From positions 1-64,000 of the IMG/VR virus record IMGVR_UViG_3300048672_000152: 64,000 bases of DNA; one strand, written 5' to 3'. Positions 56,655 to 64,000 of this stretch are shown here, piece after piece; positions within the stretch are counted from its first letter, which is position 1, and each line of letters begins with the position of its first letter. A program made the translations under genes and the position numbers. The stretch is from a virus. The notes under the pieces are model-generated. The model saw only the letters and a list, made by a program, of their open reading frames with translations. It searched no databases and was not told the origin of the DNA.

Positions 56655-57214
56655 CAGTAGTTGTATATAATCATCAAGAAATCTATGACCAATTAAAATC
56701 ACGAATCAAAGCATTATGTGATAAAACATTAGTTCCTAATTTACAGTATACAATACGTGGTGCAAGTAATCAGAAACTAAACGAACCTTATATTCAATTG
56801 TGGATTAAAGATTGGAATAAGATTGGTAAATACGACAAGGTAGATACCAACACTTACGCAGTGAAGTATGAAGTCATTGTAGATATATCAATACATCGTC
56901 CACCAACAGCAACATCTACTGTAGGTACGACCTCAGTTGCTTTAAACAGAATTATTAATGCTTTTGAGGCTTCAGCAGGAACATACTTTGGTTCATTTGC
57001 TGACAACAATATTTCATACCTCAGAAGTAGTAGTGTAACGCAAAGACATTTCCCTATAGATAGGACTCAATTAGAAGAACGCAGTTCTGTCAGTTGTATC
57101 TTTGAAGTAGTGGTAGTAGAAACAGACAGTACAGATGTAGGTTATATTGAAACAATAGAACTATCACTATCTGCAAATAATATCCAATCCTCAGAAACAA
57201 TAACTTACCCATAA
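56651..57214 (+). CDS. Tail terminator-like protein, 187 aa
   Basis: Begins MTVVVYNHQEIYDQLKSRIK with IQLWIKDWNK and FEVVVVET; similar to neck proteins (LIC12616 and terminator families) that come before the sheath gene. Function inferred from place. Confidence 0.6.
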   Translation: MTVVVYNHQEIYDQLKSRIKALCDKTLVPNLQYTIRGASNQKLNEPYIQLWIKDWNKIGKYDKVDTNTYAVKYEVIVDISIHRPPTATSTVGTTSVALNRIINAFEASAGTYFGSFADNNISYLRSSSVTQRHFPIDRTQLEERSSVSCIFEVVVVETDSTDVGYIETIELSLSANNIQSSETITYP

Positions 57215-57226
57215 CAGGAGTTAACA

Positions 57227-58297
57227 ATGGCTGACGTTCCTATCGAAAGTCGTATTGATGTTGTTGTGTCATTAGGCACACAACCTCTAACCACAGCATC
57301 ATTTGACAGCGCAGTATTTGCTGCTGAATTGACAGATGCTGCATTTGCACAAGATTATAAAATCTATACCTCAGTGAAAGAAATGGTAACTGATGGTTTC
57401 CTCACTACTTCAGCAGCATATAAGTATGCTAGTTTAGTATTCGGCGGTAACTTCCGAGCTAATAAACTGTATGTAGTTAAATTTGGTAGCACTGGTGTTG
57501 CTGTAACTAAAACTCCAGTACAAGCTCTTACTGATTTATTCAATGTAGACGACACCGCTTACTATATTGGTTGTAGTTCACACTCTGATGTGAATGTAAC
57601 TGCATTAGCTGCATTTGCTGAATCATTAGATAAGATGTATGTTCATGCTACACAACAAGCTGGTGTATTAGTTCCAGCAACTACTACTGACATCGGTAGT
57701 GTGTTACAGGATGCTTCATACAACCATGCTTTCACTATCTACAATGCTGCGGCTGATTCTAGCTATGCTGAAGGTGGTGTTGTGGGTGCAATGGCTGCTA
57801 TCGCTGCTGGCACATCTACGTTAGAAGATAAGACAATGGTGGGTGTTACTGTTGACAGTTTAAATGCTACTCAACGTAGTTCATGTGAAGCTAAAAACGT
57901 AGCTTACTATATGCCTATTGCTGGTGTCAATTCAGTGTTCAATTCTAAAGTAGCTTCTGGTCAATTCTTCGATACTATCGTATTCGCAGATTGGTTGAAA
58001 GCTCGCGTATCTGAAGAACTATATGGTTTACTGAAACGTGAATCTGATTTAGGTCGTAAGGTATCATACGATGAGGCAGGTTTCTCTAAGATCCGTCAAG
58101 CTTGTCGTCGTGTAATTGAAGTTGGTCGTGCTAATGGAGCTATCTCTTTAGATAGTGAAGCTATTGTACGTACACCAGAACGTAGTGAGATTTTAGAAGC
58201 AGATCGTATGAATCGTGTTCTTCCAAATCTTGTTGTTGAAGTTCCATATTCTAGTGCTGTACATAAAGTTATTGTACGTGCTTACGTTACAGTATAA
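57227..58297 (+). CDS. Tail sheath protein (DUF3383-like), 356 aa
   Basis: MADVPIESRIDVVVSLGTQPL, TASFDSAVFAAELTD and YASLVFGGNFRANKLYVVKF match the DUF3383 sheath family of Felix O1- and other myoviruses; C-terminal GLLKRESDLGRKVSYDEAG and SAVHKVIVRAYVTV. It contracts around the tube to drive injection. The tube protein gene follows with a 11-nt gap. Confidence 0.9.
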   Translation: MADVPIESRIDVVVSLGTQPLTTASFDSAVFAAELTDAAFAQDYKIYTSVKEMVTDGFLTTSAAYKYASLVFGGNFRANKLYVVKFGSTGVAVTKTPVQALTDLFNVDDTAYYIGCSSHSDVNVTALAAFAESLDKMYVHATQQAGVLVPATTTDIGSVLQDASYNHAFTIYNAAADSSYAEGGVVGAMAAIAAGTSTLEDKTMVGVTVDSLNATQRSSCEAKNVAYYMPIAGVNSVFNSKVASGQFFDTIVFADWLKARVSEELYGLLKRESDLGRKVSYDEAGFSKIRQACRRVIEVGRANGAISLDSEAIVRTPERSEILEADRMNRVLPNLVVEVPYSSAVHKVIVRAYVTV

Positions 58298-58308
58298 GGA
58301 GATAATTA

Positions 58309-58803
58309 ATGGCTTCTAATCATACTTGGGTATACGACCCACGTAAAACTACCACTACAATTGGTGGTGAAGAAGTATACGGTTGGGCTGAAGGCTCAAT
58401 GATTGAGTTCAGCAAAGCAGACCAAACAACTAGCACCACTCGTGGTTTAGATGGTCGTGATATGACTGTTAACATCAATCCAATGCGTGACGGTACTGCT
58501 ACAATCACTCTGCAACATACTAGCCCATTTAATAAAGTGTTATACACTTGGGCTGAAAGTTATCAGAATGGTTTTAGTTCTACTGTGTTACCAATTGCAC
58601 CATTTAGTTTCCGTGACCCTTCTGGTCTATCTATTGAAACTACATGCTGGTTAGAGCAAGTACCTAGTGTATCTATTGCTCAAGAAACTGGTGAACTGCA
58701 ATGGGTTCTACACTTAGCTGATGTATTACCTAAGACTAATGAATCTTGGGCTGCTGCTAAGAACCTCGGTAACATTCTTGGTATTAATTTACCATCATTC
58801 TAA
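58309..58803 (+). CDS. Tail tube protein, 164 aa
   Basis: MASNHTWVYDPRKTTTTIGG, VYGWAEGSMIEFSKADQTTS and GTATITLQHTSPFNKVLYTW match the DUF3277-type tube family: a small beta barrel ring that forms the tube under the sheath. Followed by a terminator at 58820. Confidence 0.9.
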   Translation: MASNHTWVYDPRKTTTTIGGEEVYGWAEGSMIEFSKADQTTSTTRGLDGRDMTVNINPMRDGTATITLQHTSPFNKVLYTWAESYQNGFSSTVLPIAPFSFRDPSGLSIETTCWLEQVPSVSIAQETGELQWVLHLADVLPKTNESWAAAKNLGNILGINLPSF

Positions 58804-58819
58804 CATAAAGTTTGTCATG

Positions 58820-58846
58820 TATGCCACAAGGATGTGGCATAGTTTT
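58820..58846 (+). terminator. Rho-independent terminator after tube gene
   Basis: TATGCCAC/GTGGCATA stem with AAGGAT loop, then GTTTT. Keeps tube and sheath mRNA high relative to the chaperone. Confidence 0.85.
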
Positions 58847-58884
58847 AGTATAAACAGCATGGCACATAAACAGAGTAAGTAAAC

Positions 58885-59313
58885 ATGACAACAAATTTAG
58901 AACGTAAAAAAGAAATCTTCAATGTAGGCGGTAAAGCCTATATCTCTGTTTCTTGGTCGCCTATGAAAGCTGCTAAGAACCTCCCTAAGATTGGTAAAGC
59001 ATTCGCCGTACCTATCTCTTTCCTTATCGCTGGTGGTGAAAATATCCAATCAGCTATCCCTACAGCTATGATGATGTTGTTCGAGCAGTTAGAAGAACAA
59101 GACATTACAGAGTTGTTCTCTTTAATTCTAGCAGATGTTTGGTCTAAGAGTACAGATAAAGCGTTAAATATTGATACTGATCTTGAGAACATTGATGAGT
59201 TACTTCAGCTAACAGCTAACGTATTGAAGCAACATTATGGGGTACTGATTAACGGTACGGGTTTTACATCCCTGTTCCAAACGATGGTTCCTCTACATCA
59301 AATGGCGGTATAA
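58885..59313 (+). CDS. Tail assembly chaperone, short form (gpG-like), 142 aa
   Basis: This lies between tube and tape measure, the standard place of tail chaperones. Starts MTTNLERKKEIFNVGGKAYI; helical and acidic. The slippery sequence GGGTTTT (59259-59265) lies at codons 125-127, and a -1 shift there yields a longer product. The short form ends 16 codons after the slip. Confidence 0.8.
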   Translation: MTTNLERKKEIFNVGGKAYISVSWSPMKAAKNLPKIGKAFAVPISFLIAGGENIQSAIPTAMMMLFEQLEEQDITELFSLILADVWSKSTDKALNIDTDLENIDELLQLTANVLKQHYGVLINGTGFTSLFQTMVPLHQMAV

Positions 59314-59525
59314 AACCGACAAAACAGGCTCTCCAACACATAGAGAGAACATCTAGTTTAACGCCAATCGAAGTTTTATTTCTAAGGGCTGTGAAGGAAG
59401 GTGGTGAAACCGCTATGTCCCTAGAGTCCCAAGATTTGGAATACTTGCTGAAAGTAAATGAGTACCTTGATATTCAATCTTTCTTAGAACAAGATATGCA
59501 AAAACAAATCAACAAAACGAGATAA
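58885..59525 (+). CDS. Tail assembly chaperone, -1 frameshift product (gpGT-like), 213 aa
   Basis: Join of 58885-59265 with -1 frame 59265-59525. Slippery heptamer G GGT TTT (canonical X-XXY-YYZ) in zero frame. The -1 frame is closed upstream by a TAA just before it and stays open to TAA at 59523. The added part runs from YIPVPNDGSSTSNGGIKPTK through VNEYLDIQSF to QINKTR. This is the lambda G/GT arrangement: it assists tape measure folding in tail assembly. Confidence 0.85.
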
Positions 59526-59528
59526 TCT

Positions 59529-60821
59529 ATGGCAGATAATGTAGTAGGCTCAGTTGTTGGTCGTGTTAGGTTTAGTATTGATAAAAGGTCGTGGGATAAT
59601 CTCGATTTATTTCAAAAGAAACTTACCTCAATTAAACGACAAATGACTAACATGGACAAGAGTATTAAAGTTAATGCTGTTGTCCAACAAATAAATAAAG
59701 TAGCTAATACGGTCGTGAACGCTGAAAAGAAAGTAGCTAAAGCGAAAGAAGAAGCGGCTAAGAAGAATCATAAACTAATGACTTTCGGTAGTGTTGGTGG
59801 TGATCCTAAAGGTTATACGAAGTTCTGGCAAGAGGAACTAAAGACTCGTGACCAGCTAACTAAAGCCAGAGAAAAGCAAGATGCTATTTACGCTAAACGT
59901 CAACAAGCTGCTCTAGCTAACAATAACAAACGTGCTGGTATGTCTGATAGACTAGCTTGGTTATTCCCTGCATCATCTGTAAGTAATCCAGCCAATCGCG
60001 GTTTGTTAGCTCAAATGCTTCGTGATGAAGCCACTGCGAGTGTTAAGCTCCAGAGAGAACAAGACAAAGCATACGAAGCTCGTCGTAAAGATGTGATGGG
60101 TAGGCGCAATGCTTCTTTAAAATCTCGTGCTGCTCGTGACAGAGCTAAAGAAAAACAAACAGCCAAAGCCAATAGAAATAGAACAGCATTTGAAGCTGGC
60201 GTTGAAAACTTCATGCTCATTAAAGAATCTCAGCTTAATCAATATGCTGATAGGGTGAGAATGAGTCAGCAACAACGTGCTGAGATGATGGGTCGTCTAG
60301 GTAAAGCAAAGGAAGATGCTTTAAAAGGTATTGACCCCACTCAGGCTAGAGCTATTGAATCTTTTAGAGCGCAAGTAAATAAAACTAAGAATGAAATGGT
60401 TAACACTGACCGTATTACTAGGTCTAATGCTGTTTCATTTAGGTCACTACGTAATGAAATTGTGCAACTAACTGCTGCTTATACGGCGTTTAGTGTTGTG
60501 CAGAATGTTGCTCAGACTGGTATGGATCTCGAAGGAATTCGTGCTGCTGCTAAAGTATTTACAGGTAGCGACGCAGGGACTACTGCTCACATGGAATACC
60601 TTGTAGAAATGTCTGATAGACTTGGCGTTAACTTCATGACAGCAGCTAAAGAGTTTAATAAATTCTCTATTGCTGTAGGTAGTAAAGCAGATCAAGGTAC
60701 ACAAAGACATATCTTTGAAGGTTTGTCAGAGTATGCAACAGTATTACAAGTAGACCAACAACAATATGAACGAGCTATTCGTTCAGTAGTTCAAATGTTC
60801 TCAAAGGAACAAGTATACGCT
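59529..60821 (+). CDS. Tape measure protein, exon 1
   Basis: The 431 residues of exon 1 are basic and strongly coiled-coil (residues about 60-290), then enter the conserved TMP region (ITRSNAVSFRSLRNEIVQLT, AAKEFNKFSIA). The reading frame ends at TAA directly after codon GCT (60819-60821) inside the conserved SKEQVYA-EEL-GQL segment, marking a group I intron insertion. TMP sets tail length and is expelled on injection. Confidence 0.85.
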
Positions 60822-61106
60822 TAAATTCAGGTGCTTCATATAGTAATATATGTCGAAGAATCTCTCTAATTCGGTGGAACTCTTACCATGTAATGATGGA
60901 GACAATGCCGAGCGAAGCTCAATGTATAATATTGAGAACGTGTGACGGTCAGAACGATAGTTCGTACCCTATAAGCTATTGATAGGGGAAACGGGAGATA
61001 CCGTATTATTAAATTAACGGTAAAGAGATGACCTAATCTGTATAGAAATATACAGCAGCATGTAAAGATGCGAATAACTTAGTAGCGTAAGTTATTGAAT
61101 TATATG
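60822..61106 (+). ncRNA. Group I intron 1 of tape measure gene (285 nt)
   Basis: Exon ends in U (GCT), intron starts TAAATTCAGGTGC and ends in G at 61106. GGTGGAACTC and CAATGCCGAGCGAAGC are the typical P3/P6-P8 region, and GTGTGACGGTCAGA with AAGAGATGACCTAATC the P7 pair. No ORF. P1 may be formed by CGCT with GGTG (T-G at the site); this pairing is short and less sure than in the other introns. Confidence 0.75.
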
Positions 61107-61125
61107 GAAGAATTACGTGGGCAGT
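61107..61125 (+). CDS. Tape measure protein, micro-exon 2 (19 nt)
   Basis: GAAGAATTACGTGGGCAGT gives E-E-L-R-G-Q plus the first base of a Leu codon. It joins exon 1 (KEQVYA) and exon 3 (AEALPGS) into KEQVYAEELRGQLAEALPGS, a common tape measure sequence. It has U as last base for intron 2, and G just before its first base. Confidence 0.8.
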
Positions 61126-61992
61126 GGACTGACTAGCTGCCATAACATAGTAATATGTTATAAGAAAACTTATTGAATTGCTGGAAACTCCTAAAAATCA
61201 TACACTACAAAGTAATCGGTGACGGTAAGCTTGACAGTTTGAAAAGTTATGATATGATCTTTCTTTTAATAAGAGGAAGTGAAATGGACAATCAGCAGGT
61301 AAGTTCCTGTGAAGAAGTTTGGAAATTATATGAAGATGAACCTCGTTATGAAGTATCTACTTTTGGTAGAGTTCGGCACGTTAAGGATTTATCTATCAAA
61401 TATAGTAAGCCAGATAAAATAGGGTATGTATGCATCCAATGTAAAACAAAAGGTAAAATCAAAAACCTTAAAGTACACAGGATGGTGGCACAGACGTTCT
61501 TAGAAAACCCAAACTCTTTGAGAGAAGTAAATCACAAAGACGGGGTTAAAACTAACAATAACGTAGATAATCTTGAGTGGTGTACGCGCAGGGATAACAT
61601 ACTGCATGGTCACGATATAGGTCTTTACGATTTAAAAGGTTCTAAGAATGGTAGGTCTGTATTAACAGAAGATTTAGTACATAAACTTTGTGCTTGGTAC
61701 GAGAGTTGTCCAAACAACACTCCAAAACTCGCAGTTAAAATGTTTAGTATTAGTATACAGCAAGCATCTAAAATCAGGTGCGGTATTGCATGGAAACATA
61801 TATCTTCTCAGTACAACATACTTCCCTTAGTAAACAGGAAAAACTCCAGAGACTAGGCGTAAGCCGTACACCTAAGCAGGTGGAAGTGGTAAGCTCCTCT
61901 AACGAGGATGAAGATATAGTCCGACCTCATACGAAAGTATGAGCAGCTTGAATAAAGCGGGGATGATGTAGCGAATCATCTTGAACATTTTG
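61126..61992 (+). ncRNA. Group I intron 2 of tape measure gene with HNH ORF (867 nt)
   Basis: The P1 helix is GGCAGU of the exon with GCUGCC of the intron, with U-G at the splice site, an excellent match. It carries CCAGAGACTA (61846) and AAGATATAGTCC (61911), the P7 pair, and ends in G at 61992. The HNH ORF occupies most of the first two thirds, and its stop codon lies in the P7 motif. Confidence 0.92.
61284..61856 (+). CDS. Intron-encoded NUMOD4-HNH homing endonuclease, 190 aa
   Basis: ATG at 61284 has AAGAGGAAG upstream; the frame extends upstream without a site. NUMOD4-like EEVWKLYEDEPRYEVSTFGR, HNH core VHRMVAQTFLENPNSLREVN, HKDGVKTNNNVDNLEWCTRR, and C-terminal HTH-like AVKMFSISIQQASKIRCGIA. 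It cleaves intronless alleles to spread the intron. The stop codon overlaps the intron's conserved P7. Confidence 0.92.
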   Translation: MDNQQVSSCEEVWKLYEDEPRYEVSTFGRVRHVKDLSIKYSKPDKIGYVCIQCKTKGKIKNLKVHRMVAQTFLENPNSLREVNHKDGVKTNNNVDNLEWCTRRDNILHGHDIGLYDLKGSKNGRSVLTEDLVHKLCAWYESCPNNTPKLAVKMFSISIQQASKIRCGIAWKHISSQYNILPLVNRKNSRD

Positions 61993-62873
61993 TAGCCGAA
62001 GCCCTCCCCGGATCTGTATCAGCAATGATGCGAGCAGCAGGGTATGATAACGAAAAAGATTTCTTTAAAGCTGTAGAAGCTGGTAAGATTATGGCATCAG
62101 AAGTTATGCCAAAGTTTGCCGATGAATTGAAGAAAGTAGCAAGAACAAATGGTGCGTTAGAAGCAACTACTAAAAAGACTCGTGCAGAAATGCAACGGTT
62201 CTTTAACCAACTAACATACGCCAAAGATAATATATTCCAAGGTGGAATGAATGAAGGTTTATCTTATATGTTCGGCTCTTTTGCTGACTTACTTAAAGAG
62301 ATGGAACCAGTTGCGAAAGCTTTAGGTGCTATGTTCAGAGGTGCGGTTGTAACACTTACAGGTGCTATTAAAGTAGCACTTGTCCCGTTCAGAGGTTTAG
62401 TAGCGCTGTTTGATTCATTAGGTGATAACTTAGAACGATTAGGTATTCTTGATGGTAGTGGTGGTATGTGGTCTGTAGTAGGTGGCGCTGGTGTATTGGT
62501 ATTAATGGCAACACGATTCAATTGGCTGAGTAAAGCAGTGTGGTCTGTCAATAGCGCATTGTTGACAATGGCTGCGAGGTTCGCACCTATCATTGCCGCT
62601 TATGCTGTGCTAGAAGATTTAGCTCTATACGCAACGTATGGTGATAAAGCTGATACTGCAGTAGGTAGGGCAATCAAGTATACGCAAACAAACCCATTAG
62701 CTGACACCACAAGCAAATTGTCAAGCTTCACCCCAACAGGGTGGATAGCCAATCAAGCTAAGACCTTAGTTGAAGTAACAATGAAAGGTGATGCTGATAA
62801 TTGGTTGAGTGCAAAAATAGACCAATTTTCACATATTACATCAGCCGTAACTCAAACGGAGACAAGTCAATAA
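61993..62873 (+). CDS. Tape measure protein, exon 3
   Basis: Begins with TA to complete the Leu codon, then GCC GAA GCC (AEALPGSVSAMMRAAGYDN). The remaining residues have hydrophobic helices around 62260-62620 (VTLTGAIKVALVPFRGLVAL and on). Total spliced length is 730 aa (2193 nt including stop). Its TAA overlaps the ATG of the next gene. Confidence 0.88.
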
Positions 62874-63520
62874 TGATTACATTCATCGTCGCTAATAAAT
62901 TTAAAGCTGGCGTGAGTGAGATTGCTGGTGAGAAATACTTTGCGGATTGTACTGTGAGTATTTCTCATGACTTCTCCAACACAGTTACTGAACATCCTGT
63001 TGAAACTGGCGTATCATTCTCTGACCATGTACAGTTGAAGAATAATCGCTTCACTGTATCTGGCATATTTGGTCAATATGGCATTAACGACTTCCAATCT
63101 GACACCCTTACACGTACAGCAGATCGCATACCAGATGCTTATAAGTTTTTACGCAAACTTCGTGATGAACGTCTTACATTCACTTTAGTTAGTAAGTACG
63201 ATACGTATTACGACTGTGTTATAGAAAGCTTATCAATTCCGGCTAATCCAGAATCGTCTAATAGTTTGTATTTCGACATAACTGTTGTACAGATACGAAA
63301 AGCAACTACTGAAACAGTTAACCTTATTTCTGCTACTAAAGTAGTTGATGGCAAAAAGGACGCTGCTAGTGGTACAGTAAGTGGTGGTAAACAGATAAAG
63401 AGTTTTGCTGCATCTGGTATTGATGCCGCAGGTGGTATACCCCAAGCTTTAACTGAATTTAATTCAGCAGCTTTCGGGACTGATCCAACACCAGATAAGA
63501 AGGAGGGCGGCACATCATGA
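62873..63520 (+). CDS. Tail/baseplate protein (Dit- or hub-like), 215 aa
   Basis: ATG at 62873 overlaps the tape measure stop. Beta-rich N-terminal half (FADCTVSISHDFSNTVTEHP, VETGVSFSDHVQLKNNRFTV), as in Dit-like or baseplate ring proteins. C-terminal tail (SGGKQIKSFAASGIDAAGG) is flexible. It initiates baseplate assembly around the tube; assigned from fold-like features and place. Confidence 0.7.
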   Translation: MITFIVANKFKAGVSEIAGEKYFADCTVSISHDFSNTVTEHPVETGVSFSDHVQLKNNRFTVSGIFGQYGINDFQSDTLTRTADRIPDAYKFLRKLRDERLTFTLVSKYDTYYDCVIESLSIPANPESSNSLYFDITVVQIRKATTETVNLISATKVVDGKKDAASGTVSGGKQIKSFAASGIDAAGGIPQALTEFNSAAFGTDPTPDKKEGGTS

Positions 63521-63939
63521 CAATCTCTGTATTATCTATTCCAGACAGTCCTAACGTGCTGTTCACGACAATCCTAGACAATATAGCTTATGATATGTTG
63601 TTACAATGGAACCCTCGTGATGAAGCATGGTATCTTTCTTTAGGTAAACAAAACCAAGACTTTCTATTTAAAACTAAAATCACCACAATGACTGACTTAC
63701 TCAAAGCACATAGATCTTTAGAAGTTTCACCAAAAGGTGCTTTAGTTGCTATTGACACAATGAAAAGTTATGGTAGAATTACTAGAAATGGTTGGTCATC
63801 TGGAAGATGGCAACTGTATTATATCAGTGAAGACACTTACAATTCCGCAATAGCTAACACTTTTACATCGGGTGATTTGAATATCACTATTGATGTGGAA
63901 GATGATGTTAGATTCACAAAATCCTCAACAAGATTATAA
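63517..63939 (+). CDS. Baseplate plug-like protein (Pam3 gp18 type), 140 aa
   Basis: LDNIAYDMLLQWNPRDEAWY and LSLGKQNQDFLFKTKI match a family similar to the baseplate plug of cyanophage Pam3 (small OB-like domain, QWNxRDxxWYLSL). Overlaps the previous gene by 4 nt. Position after the hub-like gene fits. Confidence 0.7.
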   Translation: MTISVLSIPDSPNVLFTTILDNIAYDMLLQWNPRDEAWYLSLGKQNQDFLFKTKITTMTDLLKAHRSLEVSPKGALVAIDTMKSYGRITRNGWSSGRWQLYYISEDTYNSAIANTFTSGDLNITIDVEDDVRFTKSSTRL

Positions 63940-63948
63940 GATACTTTT

Positions 63949-64000
63949 ATGGCTGAACAATTTATTCATAAATATGTATTAGAGTTTGGTCAACCAGTAT
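63949..64000 (+). CDS. Tail/baseplate protein, N-terminal fragment
   Basis: ATG at 63949, 10 nt after the previous stop, reading MAEQFIHKYVLEFGQPV, then the window ends. By order the product is likely another baseplate component. Confidence 0.55.
   Translation, partial: MAEQFIHKYVLEFGQPV

Overview
The window is part of the genome of a tailed, contractile-tail bacteriophage (myovirus). It carries a complete T7-type replication core (family A DNA polymerase and primase-helicase). Its packaging, head and tail genes run terminase, portal, XkdF-like protein, scaffold, decoration protein, E-family major capsid protein, neck proteins, DUF3383-type sheath, tube, frameshifted tail chaperone, tape measure, then the first baseplate genes. 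The DNA is AT-rich, genes are tightly packed with overlapping starts and stops, Shine-Dalgarno sequences are strong (AGGAG), and promoters look like bacterial sigma70 promoters, so the host is a Gram-negative-type bacterium, probably a gammaproteobacterium; the genus cannot be told from sequence alone. The gene set recalls Felix O1/PAK_P1-like myoviruses, but that is an impression from memory. No integrase or lysogeny control region is visible, and lysis genes were not recognised.

Layout. (1) 1-14.05 kb, minus strand: small early proteins, DNA polymerase, primase-helicase, an RNA-repair pair (polynucleotide kinase-phosphatase, split by a one-base frameshift, and a T4 Rnl1-type RNA ligase), a palm-domain polymerase-like protein, an XRE regulator and an HNH endonuclease. 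(2) 14.1 kb: divergent promoters. (3) 14.2-19.7 kb, plus strand: small proteins, a GHKL-ATPase (rIIA-like) protein and an HNH/AP2 endonuclease. (4) 19.7-24.0 kb, plus strand: a cassette of about 16 very small genes whose ribosome-binding sites (AAGGGYTTTA...ATG) differ from the rest of the phage, preceded by a perfect 48-bp palindrome. (5) 24.0-25.3 kb: a gene-free zone where the two transcription directions converge, with iteron-like repeats. (6) 25.3-42.6 kb, minus strand: Pif1-type helicase, DprA-like protein, DNA ligase, metallophosphoesterase, ClpP-like protease, PhoH ATPase, adenine methylase and many small unknowns, with three further homing-type endonuclease genes in and near this arm. 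(7) 42.65-42.75 kb: a second divergent promoter pair. (8) 42.8-64 kb, plus strand: a second palm-domain polymerase paralogue, an RNA cluster (one fairly normal tRNA-Met and three aberrant tRNA-like structures), then the packaging and virion genes.

Three group I introns interrupt virion genes. One lies in the Walker A motif of the large terminase. Two lie in the tape measure, separated by a 19-nt micro-exon; the second carries an HNH endonuclease gene. The splice sites proposed here restore continuous reading frames, and for two introns a P1 helix with the expected U-G pair can be drawn.

The most unusual items are the pair of about 435-residue proteins with family A polymerase motifs A, B and C but no exonuclease and no canonical steric-gate glutamate, the aberrant tRNA-like RNAs, a 500-nt densely structured non-coding region before the terminase, and the foreign-looking small-gene cassette with its palindrome and iterons.
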